This document shows, piece by piece, positions 14,136 to 24,800 of a stretch of DNA of 64,000 nucleotides. Position numbers and translations under genes: made by a program. Each line of letters begins with the position of its first letter. Position 1 is the stretch's first letter. The stretch comes from CAYXLI01 sp964464925 (GTDB lineage Bacteria > Acidobacteriota > Terriglobia > Bryobacterales > Bryobacteraceae), in contig CAYXLI010000007.1 of the NCBI GenBank assembly GCA_964464925.1, positions 1 to 64,000 of the forward strand, read 5' to 3'. The notes under the pieces were generated by a model, which was not told the DNA's origin, did not search any database, and saw nothing but the letters and a program-made list of their open reading frames with translations.

Positions 14136-15941
14136 ATGGCATATCAGGAAATAGGTTCTTATGGCGTAATCGGAGACATGCATACAGCAGCCCTGGTCGG
14201 GAAGAACGGCTCGATCGACTGGACTTGCTTTCCTTACTTCGACTCTCCCAGCGTATTTGCAAGAATTCTGGACGACCGCATTGGCGGCTACTTTCGTATC
14301 TCTGCGGTTGCGGAGGATAGCTTACGGCAGATGTACCTGCCCGAAACGAACGTCCTCGTAACACGCTTCCTCAATCCGGAGGGCGTGGGCGAGGTAGTGG
14401 ATTTCATGCCCTCGCGCGCACTCGAGAATGCATCTCGCGGGCAGATCATCCGTATCGTCCGCGGAGTACGCGGCTCCGTGCGCTTTCGCGCCGAGTGCGC
14501 GCCGGCGTTCGACTACGCCCGCGCTCCACATCGCCTGGAAGTAAAGGGGTCTCTCGCCGTATTCGAAGCCCCGAACATGGTCATAGCCATCGGCGCTACC
14601 GTGCCGTTTCAGCCCGCGAACGGAGCCGTGACCGCCGAATTCGTTCTGCAGGAAAACCAGACCGCGACTTTCGTTCTACAAGCTACCCAGGATGGAAAGT
14701 TCTTCCTTCCAGAGAACCTCACCGGCTACGCGGCTGCTGCCCTGCAGGAGACGATCGCCATGTGGAAGGCCTGGGTCGCCAAGTGCCGTTATCGCGGCCG
14801 CTGGCGCGAGATGGTGATTCGCTCCGCTCTCACGTTGAAGCTGCTCACATTTCAGCCGACCGGAGCCATCATCGCCGCGGTCACCTGCAGCCTGCCGGAA
14901 GAAATCGGGGGCGTGCGCAATTGGGACTACCGGTATACCTGGATCCGGGATGCCGCCTTCACAATTTACGCGTTCCTACGGCTCGGCTACACCGAAGAAG
15001 CATCTCATTTCATGCGCTGGATCGAGCAGAGAGCAACCGAGCAAGACACCAGCACCGGGCCGATTCAGGTCATGTACGGAATCGATGGCAGAAGCTATCT
15101 GCCCGAGTTTACGCTCGATCATCTCGATGGATATATGGGTTCGCGGCCCGTCCGCGTCGGCAACGCTGCCAGCGAACAATTGCAGTTGGATATCTACGGT
15201 GAGTTGATCGATTCGGTCTATCTGTACAACAAGTACGTCCAGCCTATCTCTTATGACCTGTGGGTCTATTTGCGCCGCATGCTCAACTGGGTGTGCAGCA
15301 ACTGGCAGCGCCCGGACCAGGGCATCTGGGAAGTACGCAAAGAGCCGGAGCACTTCACTTATTCCAAGCTCCAGTGCTGGGTAGCATTGAATCGCGGTCT
15401 GCGCATAGCCCGGAAACGAGGTCTGCCTGTCGACGCCGTCCGGTTGCATGATGAATCGAGCAAGATCTACGAAACGATCATGGAGCACGGCTGGTCTCGC
15501 GAACGGAAAACCTTCGTCCAGTATTTCGGAGGCGATGCCGTCGACGCCAATACACTCCTGCTGCCCCTCATGATGTTTGTTTCGCCGACCGACCCGCGAA
15601 TGCTCTGCACGATCGATCGTATTCAGAAGGAGCTCGTCTCCGACAGCCTGGTGTATCGATACGAACTGGAGCGCGCTGTCGGTGACGGCCTGCCCGGAAA
15701 GGAGGGCACGTTCAGCATTTGTACGTTCTGGTTCGTCGAAGTGCTCGCACGCGCGGGCCGGCTCGACGAGGCACGGCTCATCTTCGAAAAGATGCTGACC
15801 TATGCGAATCACGTGGGGCTCTACGCGGAAGAGATCGGCCCAACAGGAGAAGCGCTGGGCAATTTCCCCCAGGCCTTCACACACCTTGGACTGATCAGCG
15901 CGGCGTTTGATCTCGATCGCCAGCTTCGCGGGAAGGACTGA
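14136..15941 (+). CDS. Glycoside hydrolase family 15 (glucoamylase or trehalase type)
   Basis: The protein has 601 residues from the ATG at 14136, where homology begins (MAYQEIGSYGVIGDMHTAAL); the frame is open 74 codons further but those encode the reverse of rsmB. GH15 marks are GSIDWTCFPYFDSPSVFA near the start, the (alpha/alpha)6-barrel segments GGVRNWDYRYTWIRDAAFT and EQLQLDIYGELIDSVY, and GTFSICTFWFVEVLARAG near the end. There is no signal peptide, so it is likely cytoplasmic. It converges on otsB and otsA with only 6 bases between. Because some bacterial GH15 enzymes hydrolyse trehalose, this may be a trehalase that balances the synthesis genes; activity on alpha-glucans is the alternative. 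Confidence 0.9.
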   Translation: MAYQEIGSYGVIGDMHTAALVGKNGSIDWTCFPYFDSPSVFARILDDRIGGYFRISAVAEDSLRQMYLPETNVLVTRFLNPEGVGEVVDFMPSRALENASRGQIIRIVRGVRGSVRFRAECAPAFDYARAPHRLEVKGSLAVFEAPNMVIAIGATVPFQPANGAVTAEFVLQENQTATFVLQATQDGKFFLPENLTGYAAAALQETIAMWKAWVAKCRYRGRWREMVIRSALTLKLLTFQPTGAIIAAVTCSLPEEIGGVRNWDYRYTWIRDAAFTIYAFLRLGYTEEASHFMRWIEQRATEQDTSTGPIQVMYGIDGRSYLPEFTLDHLDGYMGSRPVRVGNAASEQLQLDIYGELIDSVYLYNKYVQPISYDLWVYLRRMLNWVCSNWQRPDQGIWEVRKEPEHFTYSKLQCWVALNRGLRIARKRGLPVDAVRLHDESSKIYETIMEHGWSRERKTFVQYFGGDAVDANTLLLPLMMFVSPTDPRMLCTIDRIQKELVSDSLVYRYELERAVGDGLPGKEGTFSICTFWFVEVLARAGRLDEARLIFEKMLTYANHVGLYAEEIGPTGEALGNFPQAFTHLGLISAAFDLDRQLRGKD

Positions 15942-15947
15942 ACCGAC

Positions 15948-16664
15948 TTATCGCGCTGCAATAGGGAGAAGATTCTGCAGTACACGCACGGCTTCTTCCG
16001 GGCTGGGAACGGTATAACGCGCCGCCGATTCGCCCGGTTGACCGACGTGATACGTCTCTGCCTCAGGAAGCAGGCGAAAGAGATCCTCGTCCGTTTCGTC
16101 GTCGCCCATGCAGAGGATTGTTTCCTCTCGAACGCCGAGCTGATCCAGAATCCACAATGCGGCGCGCCCCTTATTCCAATCGATCGCGGGACGGATCTCC
16201 ACAACGCGCTTGCCGTTCCTGGTCAGAAAGCCTGGAGCGGAGTTGGAAACGATCTCCTGAACAGTCTCGATCACAAAGGGCCATAGCCCCGAAGGCACCT
16301 GCCGGTAGTGCACGCTGGCGGTGAGCCCCTTCTGCTCGAACAGAATGTCCGGAACATGCGCCAGCACCCTGCGGACCGGCTCAAGCACGTCGAGTAACCG
16401 CGGGGCCAACTGTTCGGCAAGTTCATGGCGGAACTGCATGCCCGGGCCCTCGATTTCGAGGCCATGATTGCCGGCATAAATGAGCGGAAGCGCCACTCGC
16501 TGCTTCAGGTCTCCAATCGATCGTCCGCTCACAACTGCCACCCGGGTATTCGGGGCCTCGTTCAGCTCCTTGAGAACTGCTCGAGTCTCGGCCGACAGTA
16601 CGGCCAGCTCTGGGCTGCTGACGATCGGCGTGATCGTTCCATCGAAATCGAGAAACAGAATCAA
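15948..16664 (-). CDS. otsB: Trehalose-6-phosphate phosphatase
   Basis: The protein has 238 residues. It is a HAD-superfamily phosphatase with the nucleophile motif LDFDGTITP near the start (Asp6 and Asp8), the second motif VVSGRSIGDL, the trehalose-phosphatase segment IYAGNHGLEI, VEIRPAIDWNKGRA with the conserved Lys, and the acidic motif MGDDETDEDLF. It removes phosphate from trehalose 6-phosphate in the second step of the OtsA-OtsB pathway. The start overlaps the otsA stop by 4 bases, so the pair is translationally coupled. Confidence 0.95.
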   Translation of the reverse strand: MILFLDFDGTITPIVSSPELAVLSAETRAVLKELNEAPNTRVAVVSGRSIGDLKQRVALPLIYAGNHGLEIEGPGMQFRHELAEQLAPRLLDVLEPVRRVLAHVPDILFEQKGLTASVHYRQVPSGLWPFVIETVQEIVSNSAPGFLTRNGKRVVEIRPAIDWNKGRAALWILDQLGVREETILCMGDDETDEDLFRLLPEAETYHVGQPGESAARYTVPSPEEAVRVLQNLLPIAAR

Positions 16665-18202
16665 CTGGCAGCCACCTCGCTCGTCACGGGGCCTGCTTCA
16701 TCACCCTCACGCCGCTCCTGAACTTCGATTTTCAGTAGCGTCGATAATAACTTGCCTGCCCACCGGTAGATATTGTTTTCCTCGACCGCTTCGCGCAGGC
16801 GCCGCATCCGGCGCGTCTGCTCTTCTTCGGGCATCGCCAGAGCCCGTGCAATCGCATCTGCCATCTCGTCGATCGAAAACGGGTTCACAAGCAGCGAATC
16901 TGCCAATTCGTGCGCTGCCCCAGCGAACTGGCTGAGAATCAGCACTCCTCTGTTATCGAAACGGCTTGCCACGAATTCTTTCGCCACCAGGTTCATGCCG
17001 TCATGAAGAGAGCTCACCAGGCAGAAATTGGAGAGCCGGTGTAGAGCCATCAACCAGGGCTGACTGCAGTGCCGCCGGTGATAATAAATCGGTTGCCAGC
17101 CCCCGCGCCGCCACTTCCCATTGATCTGCTCTACCAGCGCATCCACCTCGTGCGCGAGATAGGCATATGGGCCTATATTGCTACGGCTCGGCACGCCCAC
17201 CTGCACGAAAACGAAGCGCTCCACATATTCCGGGTGGTTGTCCAGAAAGAGGTCCACCGCGGCCAGACGATCCGGAATGCCCTTGGTATAGTCCACGCGA
17301 TCCACGCCGCAGCCAATGAACTCCGGGCGAAACCCGATCCTTTCAATCCATCTGTCCATTAGCGTGTCCACGCCAATCGAAGCAGCATTGCGGGTGTGGC
17401 CTTCGAAATCAATGCTGATCGCAAAGGGTCGCACCATCGTGACGTGCCCCTGCCGCGTGATATTCGAGTGGGTCGTATCGACAATCGCCTCAACGCTTCG
17501 GTCCACCGTCTCCAGGAAGTTCACGCAGTGATACCGCAGATGGAAGCCCAGAAGGTCATTCGCCAGCATTCCATCCAGCAGTTCATCACGCCATGGAAAC
17601 ACCCGGAAAGTCTCCCGGTTCGGCCATGGAATGTGCCAAAACTGGGCAACAATCAAGTTCGGATTCTCATTCTTCAGCATCCTCGGAAGCAGGCCGAAAT
17701 GATAATCCTGAATGAACACGAACGCCGGATTCCCAGCGGCTTCATCCAGGACTGCTTCGGCGAAGATCCGGTTCGCGCGCCGGTACGCCTCCCAGTCGGA
17801 GAGACGAAATACCGGGCGGTTGAATGCGACGTGGCACAACGGCCACAAACCTTCGTTGGCGAGTCCGTAGTAGTAGCCCTTTTCCAGTTCCTCGTCGAGC
17901 CACACCCGCCGCAGCGTATACGACGGTTCTCCGGGAGGCACCGCTACGTGATCGTTCAGATCCACTGCCGAGCGGTCCGCATCGCCGCTCCCGTGCGCCA
18001 CCCAGATGCCTCCAACGGAACGCAGAATGGGGTCGATCGCAGTCGTCATGCCGCTGGCGGGCGAAATGCACTCAATCACCCCCTCAGGGCTATGACGGTG
18101 AATGTACGGCTCCCGATTCGAGACCGCGATGAACTTCACTCCGTTCATTTTGGTATCGATCAAATCGTGGAGAGCTGAAGAAGTCCAAATTGGAGAAGCC
18201 AT
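16661..18202 (-). CDS. otsA: Trehalose-6-phosphate synthase (GT20)
   Basis: About 513 residues. It is a GT-B fold retaining glycosyltransferase joining UDP- or ADP-glucose to glucose 6-phosphate. Family motifs are VSNREPY at the N-terminus, WVAHGSGDAD, FIQDYHFGLLPRML, FWHIPWPN, GVDRVDYTKGIPDR, and the donor-binding SLHDGMNLVAKEFVASR. I took the ATG at 18202; a TTG is two codons upstream and an ATG twenty residues later also fits. The related glucosylglycerol-phosphate synthases share these motifs, but the coupled otsB favours trehalose. Upstream lies a 170-base gene-free stretch carrying two GTGACAC boxes about 10 bases apart (about 18290-18305). Confidence 0.92.
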   Translation of the reverse strand: MASPIWTSSALHDLIDTKMNGVKFIAVSNREPYIHRHSPEGVIECISPASGMTTAIDPILRSVGGIWVAHGSGDADRSAVDLNDHVAVPPGEPSYTLRRVWLDEELEKGYYYGLANEGLWPLCHVAFNRPVFRLSDWEAYRRANRIFAEAVLDEAAGNPAFVFIQDYHFGLLPRMLKNENPNLIVAQFWHIPWPNRETFRVFPWRDELLDGMLANDLLGFHLRYHCVNFLETVDRSVEAIVDTTHSNITRQGHVTMVRPFAISIDFEGHTRNAASIGVDTLMDRWIERIGFRPEFIGCGVDRVDYTKGIPDRLAAVDLFLDNHPEYVERFVFVQVGVPSRSNIGPYAYLAHEVDALVEQINGKWRRGGWQPIYYHRRHCSQPWLMALHRLSNFCLVSSLHDGMNLVAKEFVASRFDNRGVLILSQFAGAAHELADSLLVNPFSIDEMADAIARALAMPEEEQTRRMRRLREAVEENNIYRWAGKLLSTLLKIEVQERREGDEAGPVTSEVAAS

Positions 18203-18376
18203 GAACAACCCGCGAACAGCCGTTCCAGCCGGCTGAAATTTCCTTAATCAATTATCGCCAGGGTGTCAGTATGAATTCGACCGAAAGAGTGACACAAAGT
18301 GACACGCTGTGCGTGCCCTCCCGCGCGTGACAGCGGAATTTTTGCGAGACTTTGCTGTCTGCGTTTCAGTCGAACT

Positions 18377-20020
18377 TCAACGACGCTTCTCAGGCCGGAC
18401 CTGCCCGTTGCGGACGGGCCGCTTACTCCGCGTCCCAGCGCCTTGCGGAACAACGTCGCTAGTCTGTGCGCCCGGATCCTGCGGCAGCAATCCATACACA
18501 GTCAGCCGGTTGGAAAACGTCGGAACGTAAACGCGCCCATTTGCGACCGTCGGCGCAACGAATTTCGCAAAACCGCCCAGGCTGTCGCGGTCCGGATTCT
18601 GGCCGCTGTTCCAGAGCTCATTCGTGAGGTCGAGAGCATCAAAGGCGTGCAGGGTGCCCGGCACGTCATCCTGCTCATGATCGCCGGTCGTCATCCACAG
18701 AATCCCGGTCCCCGCCGTCCCTCCCCTCGCAGAGACCGCCATCCCCTGATAAGGAATATCGGACGTCACACTGACTGACTGAGATAGCATCGACGGTTCA
18801 AAACGTCCATCGCTGATCCGCAAGGATGCCGTCCAATCGCCCTCTTCCACCAGATACAGGATCGGGCCTTGATCGCTCGCCCACAGCGCCGAAGAAAAGA
18901 TGCCGCCAAACATCACCGGACGAACGATCTGCGGCATCTCCGCGTCGTTCTTTCCGAGATGTCCCATCTTCTGCGAATCCAAAAGGTATAAGTTCCCGAA
19001 TTTGTCGCCACCCACGAGCCGCTGCGTCCCCGGCACGAACAACGGCCCCAGTGACCCCAGATCGTGATCCCGGCTGCTCAACTCCTGCCAGTCCTGCGGT
19101 GTATACCAGTCCAGCAATTTCAAATCGGGGCTCAGTTTCAAAAACGATTCGCTGAAGTTCGTCTCCCCGTCATAATCTCCGTTCGCGGTGCCTGCATAGA
19201 TGTTCCCATCGCCGTCGGAGGCCAGCCCGCGCCCGGACTGCCATACGGATCCGGCAGAGCCATTCGGCGTCGAATTGAAAACCGCCGCCTGTTTCTGCAC
19301 GTTATCCGCACTGTAGGCGAAAATCCACCCGTGGTAGGGGTAAGTGTCGGCGTGCGATCCGAAAGCAATGTAGATGCGATCGTTCTTCAGAAGGAGTCCG
19401 GGCCGCTGCAGGTGTTGCCTGGCGTTGAACGCCACCATGCCGTCCACCGCCCCGTCGCCCGTGCCCGGAATAGTTGCGTGAATATCCACCGGACTTCCCG
19501 GCTTTTCAAATCCGCTGACAAGATCTACAGCATGCAGCCGGAATACCACGTTTCCATTGCTAAAGTTATCGGTGACGAAATAAATAGCATTGCGTCCGGG
19601 ATCGATTACGGGGGTACTTAGAATTCCGACTTCCGGTTCGATGTCGTCGAAGTCCAGATAATCGCAGGAGACGGCAGTTCCGAAGTTGGCTTTCCACAGC
19701 AGCGTAATGCTGTCCGCGTCGATGGCGTAGATGCTGTTTTCCATCGTCGCGACGAAAACTACGTTGTGCGGAGTGCCGCCAAACTTCACGCCCGCAACAT
19801 AGAGCGGTTGCGCGTAAATCTGTCCATCCACAGGAAAAGTAGCCACTTTTCCGAACGTATCCGGCGTAACATTTCCGGTGTTTAAGATGGTTTCCGAGAG
19901 ATTCGCATTCGTGCGCTCATTGCCATAATTGGCAGTCAAAATATTGACTTGAGCATGCAACGAGCAACTTAGCAAGAATAATCCGACAGCCGTGCGTACA
20001 CCTGGAGTACGACCCGACAA
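18377..20020 (-). CDS. Exported PQQ-type beta-propeller protein
   Basis: The protein has 547 residues and begins with a signal peptide (AVGLFLLSCSLHAQ). The body has repeated propeller blades in the style of PQQ-dependent dehydrogenases and quinoprotein-like folds: GQIYAQPLYVAG, NVVFVATMENSIYAIDADS, LLWKANFG, GTANGDYDGET, NLYLLDSQKMG, GILWMTTGDHEQDD, GRVYVPTFSNRLTVYGLLP. Acidobacteria of this group carry many such proteins annotated as pyrrolo-quinoline quinone family. The PQQ-ligand residues of true dehydrogenases were not identified, so it may be a non-enzymatic propeller. It stands alone between otsA and a cytochrome gene. Confidence 0.8.
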   Translation of the reverse strand: MSGRTPGVRTAVGLFLLSCSLHAQVNILTANYGNERTNANLSETILNTGNVTPDTFGKVATFPVDGQIYAQPLYVAGVKFGGTPHNVVFVATMENSIYAIDADSITLLWKANFGTAVSCDYLDFDDIEPEVGILSTPVIDPGRNAIYFVTDNFSNGNVVFRLHAVDLVSGFEKPGSPVDIHATIPGTGDGAVDGMVAFNARQHLQRPGLLLKNDRIYIAFGSHADTYPYHGWIFAYSADNVQKQAAVFNSTPNGSAGSVWQSGRGLASDGDGNIYAGTANGDYDGETNFSESFLKLSPDLKLLDWYTPQDWQELSSRDHDLGSLGPLFVPGTQRLVGGDKFGNLYLLDSQKMGHLGKNDAEMPQIVRPVMFGGIFSSALWASDQGPILYLVEEGDWTASLRISDGRFEPSMLSQSVSVTSDIPYQGMAVSARGGTAGTGILWMTTGDHEQDDVPGTLHAFDALDLTNELWNSGQNPDRDSLGGFAKFVAPTVANGRVYVPTFSNRLTVYGLLPQDPGAQTSDVVPQGAGTRSKRPVRNGQVRPEKRR

Positions 20021-20104
20021 AATAGAAAACCCTCCGTCTTAAAGTGACGAACCCACTACAAAGCGACAAGTTTCCATAGTAGCGCACGAGACGGAGTCGG
20101 AATT

Positions 20105-21889
20105 CTAAAATTGACCGGGAGCGATCTTCGCCACGACGCGGCGCAGTCGCCGTGCCTCTTCCATTTGGCCCTGCCGCTCCCGTACGAGTGCCAGGTTGTA
20201 ATACAGCCGCGCAGAGAGTGGATTCGTCTGCAGCCCGCGTTGAAATGCCGCAGCCGCACCGTCGAATTTGCCCGCCGCAAATAGCGCGGCACCCAGATTC
20301 AGAAACGCGGGCGTCAGGTCCGGATCAATCTCAATTGCCCGCTCATAGGCGCGCATCTCGTCTTCCGCGCGTCCGGCAGCCCCATAAGCGATGCCGAGAT
20401 TAAACAGAGCACCGGCGTCCTCCGGATACAGACGGTTGGCGTATTCCAGGATCGCGGCGGCCCTGGAGGCATTCCCTTGTTCACCGGCCAAGCCCCCTAA
20501 CAGCACCAGCGCGCGCAACAAATGCGGATAAATCTGCAGAGCCTGCTGGCATTTATTCGCCGCCTCCTGCACTTGGCCTTTCGCTTTCAGACTTTCCGCT
20601 TCCCGAAACAGGTCGCTCGCGCGCCACCGGAAATCGCGAGGCATGCGCTGAAGAATCGCAAAGTGCCCCCCGCTCTCGACCACTTCGCTCGTTTCGCCGT
20701 AGCCGAGACGCAGCGCCGCGGCGCCCAGCTTCGGATCCATCCGCTCCGGTTCCACATTCCCGAGATACCCACCCGACAAAGCCGCCGGCCCTGTGGAGTG
20801 CTTGCGCGCCAGTTCGAAGAATGATCCTCCGGCTGCAATCTGCTTGCGCACGTCTTCGGCCTGCTGACGGTCATCCATCGCGATCAACCGGAGGAACTCA
20901 CGTTTCGGAGGTACAACAGGCTTGTGCGAGCCGCCCGCTCCCTCTGTAACCCGGATCCAATGGTCCACCATCCGGAAAGTGTCCTTCTGAGTGGAAGGCA
21001 TGTGGCACCCAACGCACCCCGATTTCTGATTCACCGGACACGCGCCGCGGTGGCAACCAAGGCAGATCTTCTCTGACCGCGCTACGGTATCCGGCTCGTC
21101 TTTATGAGGATTGTGGCAATCCGTGCAGCTCAGCCCCGCACCACTCTGGATGTAACACTCGGAGTGCGTGATCGCCTCCACCTGGTGCGAGATGAGCAGA
21201 TCCGCCGGCAGGGGATCGGCAAGCGGCCTCTCATCAGCATGGCACTGAGCACAGAGTTGCACCTGATCGGACTTTGAAAGTTTGACGGGATTCGCGATGC
21301 TGCTTTTTGCGGAAGCATGCGCTTCGCCCGGCCCATGGCAGTTCTCACAACGAACCCCGGTCTGCGAGAGGCCCGGTAACGGAGCGCCGTGGCACGACAG
21401 GCACCGCTTTTCGAACTCAGGCGCCAGCACCCGCCCGAACGCCGTCTCCCAGGATGTGGGCGTCTCCTTCGAAAATCCCGGCGAGAGTTCCAGCTTTCCA
21501 TGCGGCGTGCTGAACAGGTAGCGCGTCTCGATTAGCACCGGCCGCGCCAATTTCTCGCCGCCGATTTCAGTCAGGCGCGCCAGCAGGCTTAAGCCGTGGC
21601 GTTGCCCTCCGACCACCCGCTCAATCGGAGCCGTTACCGAACCCAAGCTTTTTGATTCGACTCGATATTCGCCGCCGCGCAGGCTGTAGGAGAGAGGTCC
21701 CTCGGCTGCGTTTCCTTGCTTCGCAGTACTCCCGCGCCACGTCTGCGCCATCCGCGTAGACGCCTGGGTGTTTGCAATTGCCGTATGGCACAGCGCGCAC
21801 TTTGCCGGGCCGGTGTACGCCTCGGCTGCCGCCAAAGCGCCACCGGCCAGCAGGCAGAATATCTGACTAAAAATCGACGCGAGCCGCAA
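20105..21889 (-). CDS. Heptaheme cytochrome c fused to a parvulin-like domain and TPRs
   Basis: About 594 residues from the TTG at 21889, which starts a good signal peptide (LASIFSQIFCLLAGG) and overlaps the receptor stop by 23 bases; an earlier TTG at 21919 is possible. Seven CxxCH motifs are present: CALCH, CLSCH, CENCH, CAQCH, CTDCH, CLGCH and CVGCH, in the style of cytochrome c554-type multihemes. A parvulin-like PPIase segment follows (QIAAGGSFFELARKHS, GGYLGNVEPERM, GETSEVVES, FAILQRM). The last 170 residues are TPR repeats (ALFNLGIAYGAAGRAEDEM, AFLNLGAALFAAGKFDGA). The fusion implies a periplasmic electron-transfer protein with protein-binding or folding parts. It probably belongs with the TonB receptor gene just upstream. 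Confidence 0.85.
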   Translation of the reverse strand: MRLASIFSQIFCLLAGGALAAAEAYTGPAKCALCHTAIANTQASTRMAQTWRGSTAKQGNAAEGPLSYSLRGGEYRVESKSLGSVTAPIERVVGGQRHGLSLLARLTEIGGEKLARPVLIETRYLFSTPHGKLELSPGFSKETPTSWETAFGRVLAPEFEKRCLSCHGAPLPGLSQTGVRCENCHGPGEAHASAKSSIANPVKLSKSDQVQLCAQCHADERPLADPLPADLLISHQVEAITHSECYIQSGAGLSCTDCHNPHKDEPDTVARSEKICLGCHRGACPVNQKSGCVGCHMPSTQKDTFRMVDHWIRVTEGAGGSHKPVVPPKREFLRLIAMDDRQQAEDVRKQIAAGGSFFELARKHSTGPAALSGGYLGNVEPERMDPKLGAAALRLGYGETSEVVESGGHFAILQRMPRDFRWRASDLFREAESLKAKGQVQEAANKCQQALQIYPHLLRALVLLGGLAGEQGNASRAAAILEYANRLYPEDAGALFNLGIAYGAAGRAEDEMRAYERAIEIDPDLTPAFLNLGAALFAAGKFDGAAAAFQRGLQTNPLSARLYYNLALVRERQGQMEEARRLRRVVAKIAPGQF

Positions 21890-24800
21890 ATTGCAATCTT
21901 CGCATCTCCGCAGTTCCAAACAAGCCGGTAATCTTACCCACGTTGCGGTCGGTAATGTTGTTATTCGGATCTCCGAGATTCGTATGATTGAACACGTTGA
22001 ACGCCTCCGCCCGGAACTGCAGCTTCACAGATTCCTTCAGCGCAAACGTCTTTGCTGCACCCATATCCTGCTGTATGAAGATCGGTCCGTAGAGTCCGTT
22101 GAACGGGAAGCGTCCAAACGTGTTCTGCGCGGGAATCTTCCATTGATCGTTCAGGCCGCTGGTAGGGTCCCCGGGCACTTTGTACAGTCCCACGAAGAAC
22201 CCGTCCCGGTTGTGAGGCACATTCGAGAACAGGTCTCCCGTACCTCTGTCGGGCCTCCCGGAAGGCCCTGTATACGGCCTCTGCGTGAAGCCGGCGGGGA
22301 ACGTTCCGATATTCGGCGTGAACGGCCGTCCGCTGTATGCTGACGTGATCCCGTTCACCGACCATCCGCCCACGATGGCATTGGCCAGGCCTCCCGCGCC
22401 GCTCAGGAAACGCTTCCCACGTCCGAATGGCAGATCGTAATTCTCGGCCGCTGTGAACAGGTGCCTGCTCAGACCATCCAGACTGCCTCGCCCTAATGAC
22501 CTGTCATACAAGAATGTATAGCTGTCGTTGTTGTCCACGAGCGACCGCTGCCACGTATAGTTGGCCTGTAGGAACAGTCCTGCCGCCGCTCTCGCCGTGA
22601 ACTGCATCTGGAGCGAATCGTATCGCGATGTCGCGCAGTTGCAATATAGCGAAATACTCTGGGTCCACCCGTAAAGTCCGTAAAAAGGCCGGGCCTGGTT
22701 CAGGGTCAATCCAGGAATGAAAGCCGGCTGGTTCACGTTGATCGACTGTCCCGTATTCGCCAGGTTGTGCCGGCCGACGTTCCCAACGTATCCGGCCTGA
22801 ATCGAAAACTTCGATCCGAGTTGCTGCTGGACCGTGAAGTTGTACGCCATCACCCGGGGAATGGTCACATCAAGCGGACGTGCCTTCGCTGCGATCCCGT
22901 CCGGCAGCTTAAAGCGTCCGTTCTGATTCGGCTGCGGCAAAGTCACATCCGGCGGACCCTGAGCTAACGTAAACACGCCGGCAAAGTTCGATGCTGCGTT
23001 CAGGTTCTGAATCGAGAGCACAGGTGGATTCTGCGTCACGTTGTGGCCGAACGTGTTGCCGAATGTAGCCAGCGAATAGCTCCAGCCGTAGCCAGCGCGA
23101 ATCACGGTTTTGGGCGTGACCTGGTAAGTAACGCCCAGGCGCGGCGCGAAATGCTTCCAGTTCATCTCCTGAATCCCGTGCATCGGAACGTCACCGGTGC
23201 CGAACACGGCCATCTCGCCGGTCCTCAGGTCAAGTTGGGCTCCGTTGCCTTTGCCGTTCACAGTCTCGGGGAAAATCCACTCCCAGCGCAGGCCGTAGTT
23301 CAACGTCAGCTTCGAGGTCACACGCCAGGTATCTTGCCCATACCAGAAGAAGCGCTTCTGCCGCTCCTGCGCATCGGTACTCGAACTGACATAACGCGAA
23401 AAGCTGGTCACTTCGCCCAGAAGGAAGGATCCTAGTCCCAGACCCCTCTGGACTGAACCGCCCTGCACTACTTCGCCCGTGTACCCTGTGCCGAACGTCA
23501 GTTCGCCGGACCTGTGGTTATCGCTCGGCACTCGCAGGTTCAAGGCGTAGCGGATGTCCGCTCCAACCTTGAACGTATGGTTCCCAAAGATCTTCGTCGT
23601 ATTGATCGCCACCTGATGCTGCCGCTCCCTCTGCTTCAGGGGACAGTTGCACTGGTTCACGCCCAGTGCGTAGCCAAGCTGCATGGTTGGGTCGCCGCTG
23701 ATATTGAAATACGGCATGCCGGAAGTGAAAAAGTCATCCTTGTTCAGATTCGGAATGCCGGCATCCCTGGCCGGTGAAGTGCCCAGGCCATTCGGCAGTA
23801 CGTCCACACCATAGCGCATGAATCCGTACCGCACCTCCGTCACCAGCGTCGGGCTGAACGTGTGATTCATTCCCACTGCAATGCTGCGGTTCAACACGTC
23901 CGACGTACCTGAGAAGTTGATGTTGTCGAGCGTCTTGCCTCCAGGTAACAAACCAAACGCGCCCGGAGCAGACTTCTGATACGCTGCCGCGCTGTATCGC
24001 CCGAACACGGTGGTCTTCTCGGTCGCCACCCAGTCCCAGCGCGTGTTCCACTGCTGGCTGTTGAATGTTTCGCTTCCACTCGCCGAGTAGTTGTTGCGAT
24101 AAGGAAATCCCGGATCGCCCGGAGCATTCGGCATCGGGAAGTAGGACAGAATCTTCAGCGCTCGCGGATCCAGCCGGCCTGCGGGAATCACGTTATTCAC
24201 GAACGGAGTCCGGCCGACGCCCGTGCCCGGGTCGCCCGTAAGCGGATCGTACATTTGGTTGTTCCCTGCGTTCAGATACTCACTCAGATCTCCGGTGCGC
24301 GCCTTCGCGGTGGGAACCGATGTGTTCGTCGACGAACCGGTCCGCCGGATCGTGATCTGCGCGTCGCCAAACGCGAAGAGTCTATTCTTGATCACAGGCC
24401 CGCCGATCGAGCCGCCAAACTGGTTCCACTTTACCGGCGGCACCATCTTGTTCTCGGCAGGATTGAACGGGTTGCGGGCATAGGTCTGGAATCCCGGCGA
24501 GTTGTTCCGCAGGAACTCGAACGCCGATCCGTGAATGTTGTTCGTGCCCGACTTGGTGGACACCAGCATCAACCCCGCTGCGGCCAGCCCAAACTCCGCA
24601 TCGTAGTTCTGCGTGGACATCTTTTCTTCCGTCACGGAATCGATCGTGGGATTAATCACGATAATGCCCAGGATCGGATCCTGGTTGTCCGTACCGTCCA
24701 GAATGAAGCTCGTGCCGCTGAAGTGCTGCCCGTTCACCTCAATCTGAATGCTGCCCTGCGGATTCTCGCTCGACGCGTGGTTCCAACCCGGCCGCTGCGT

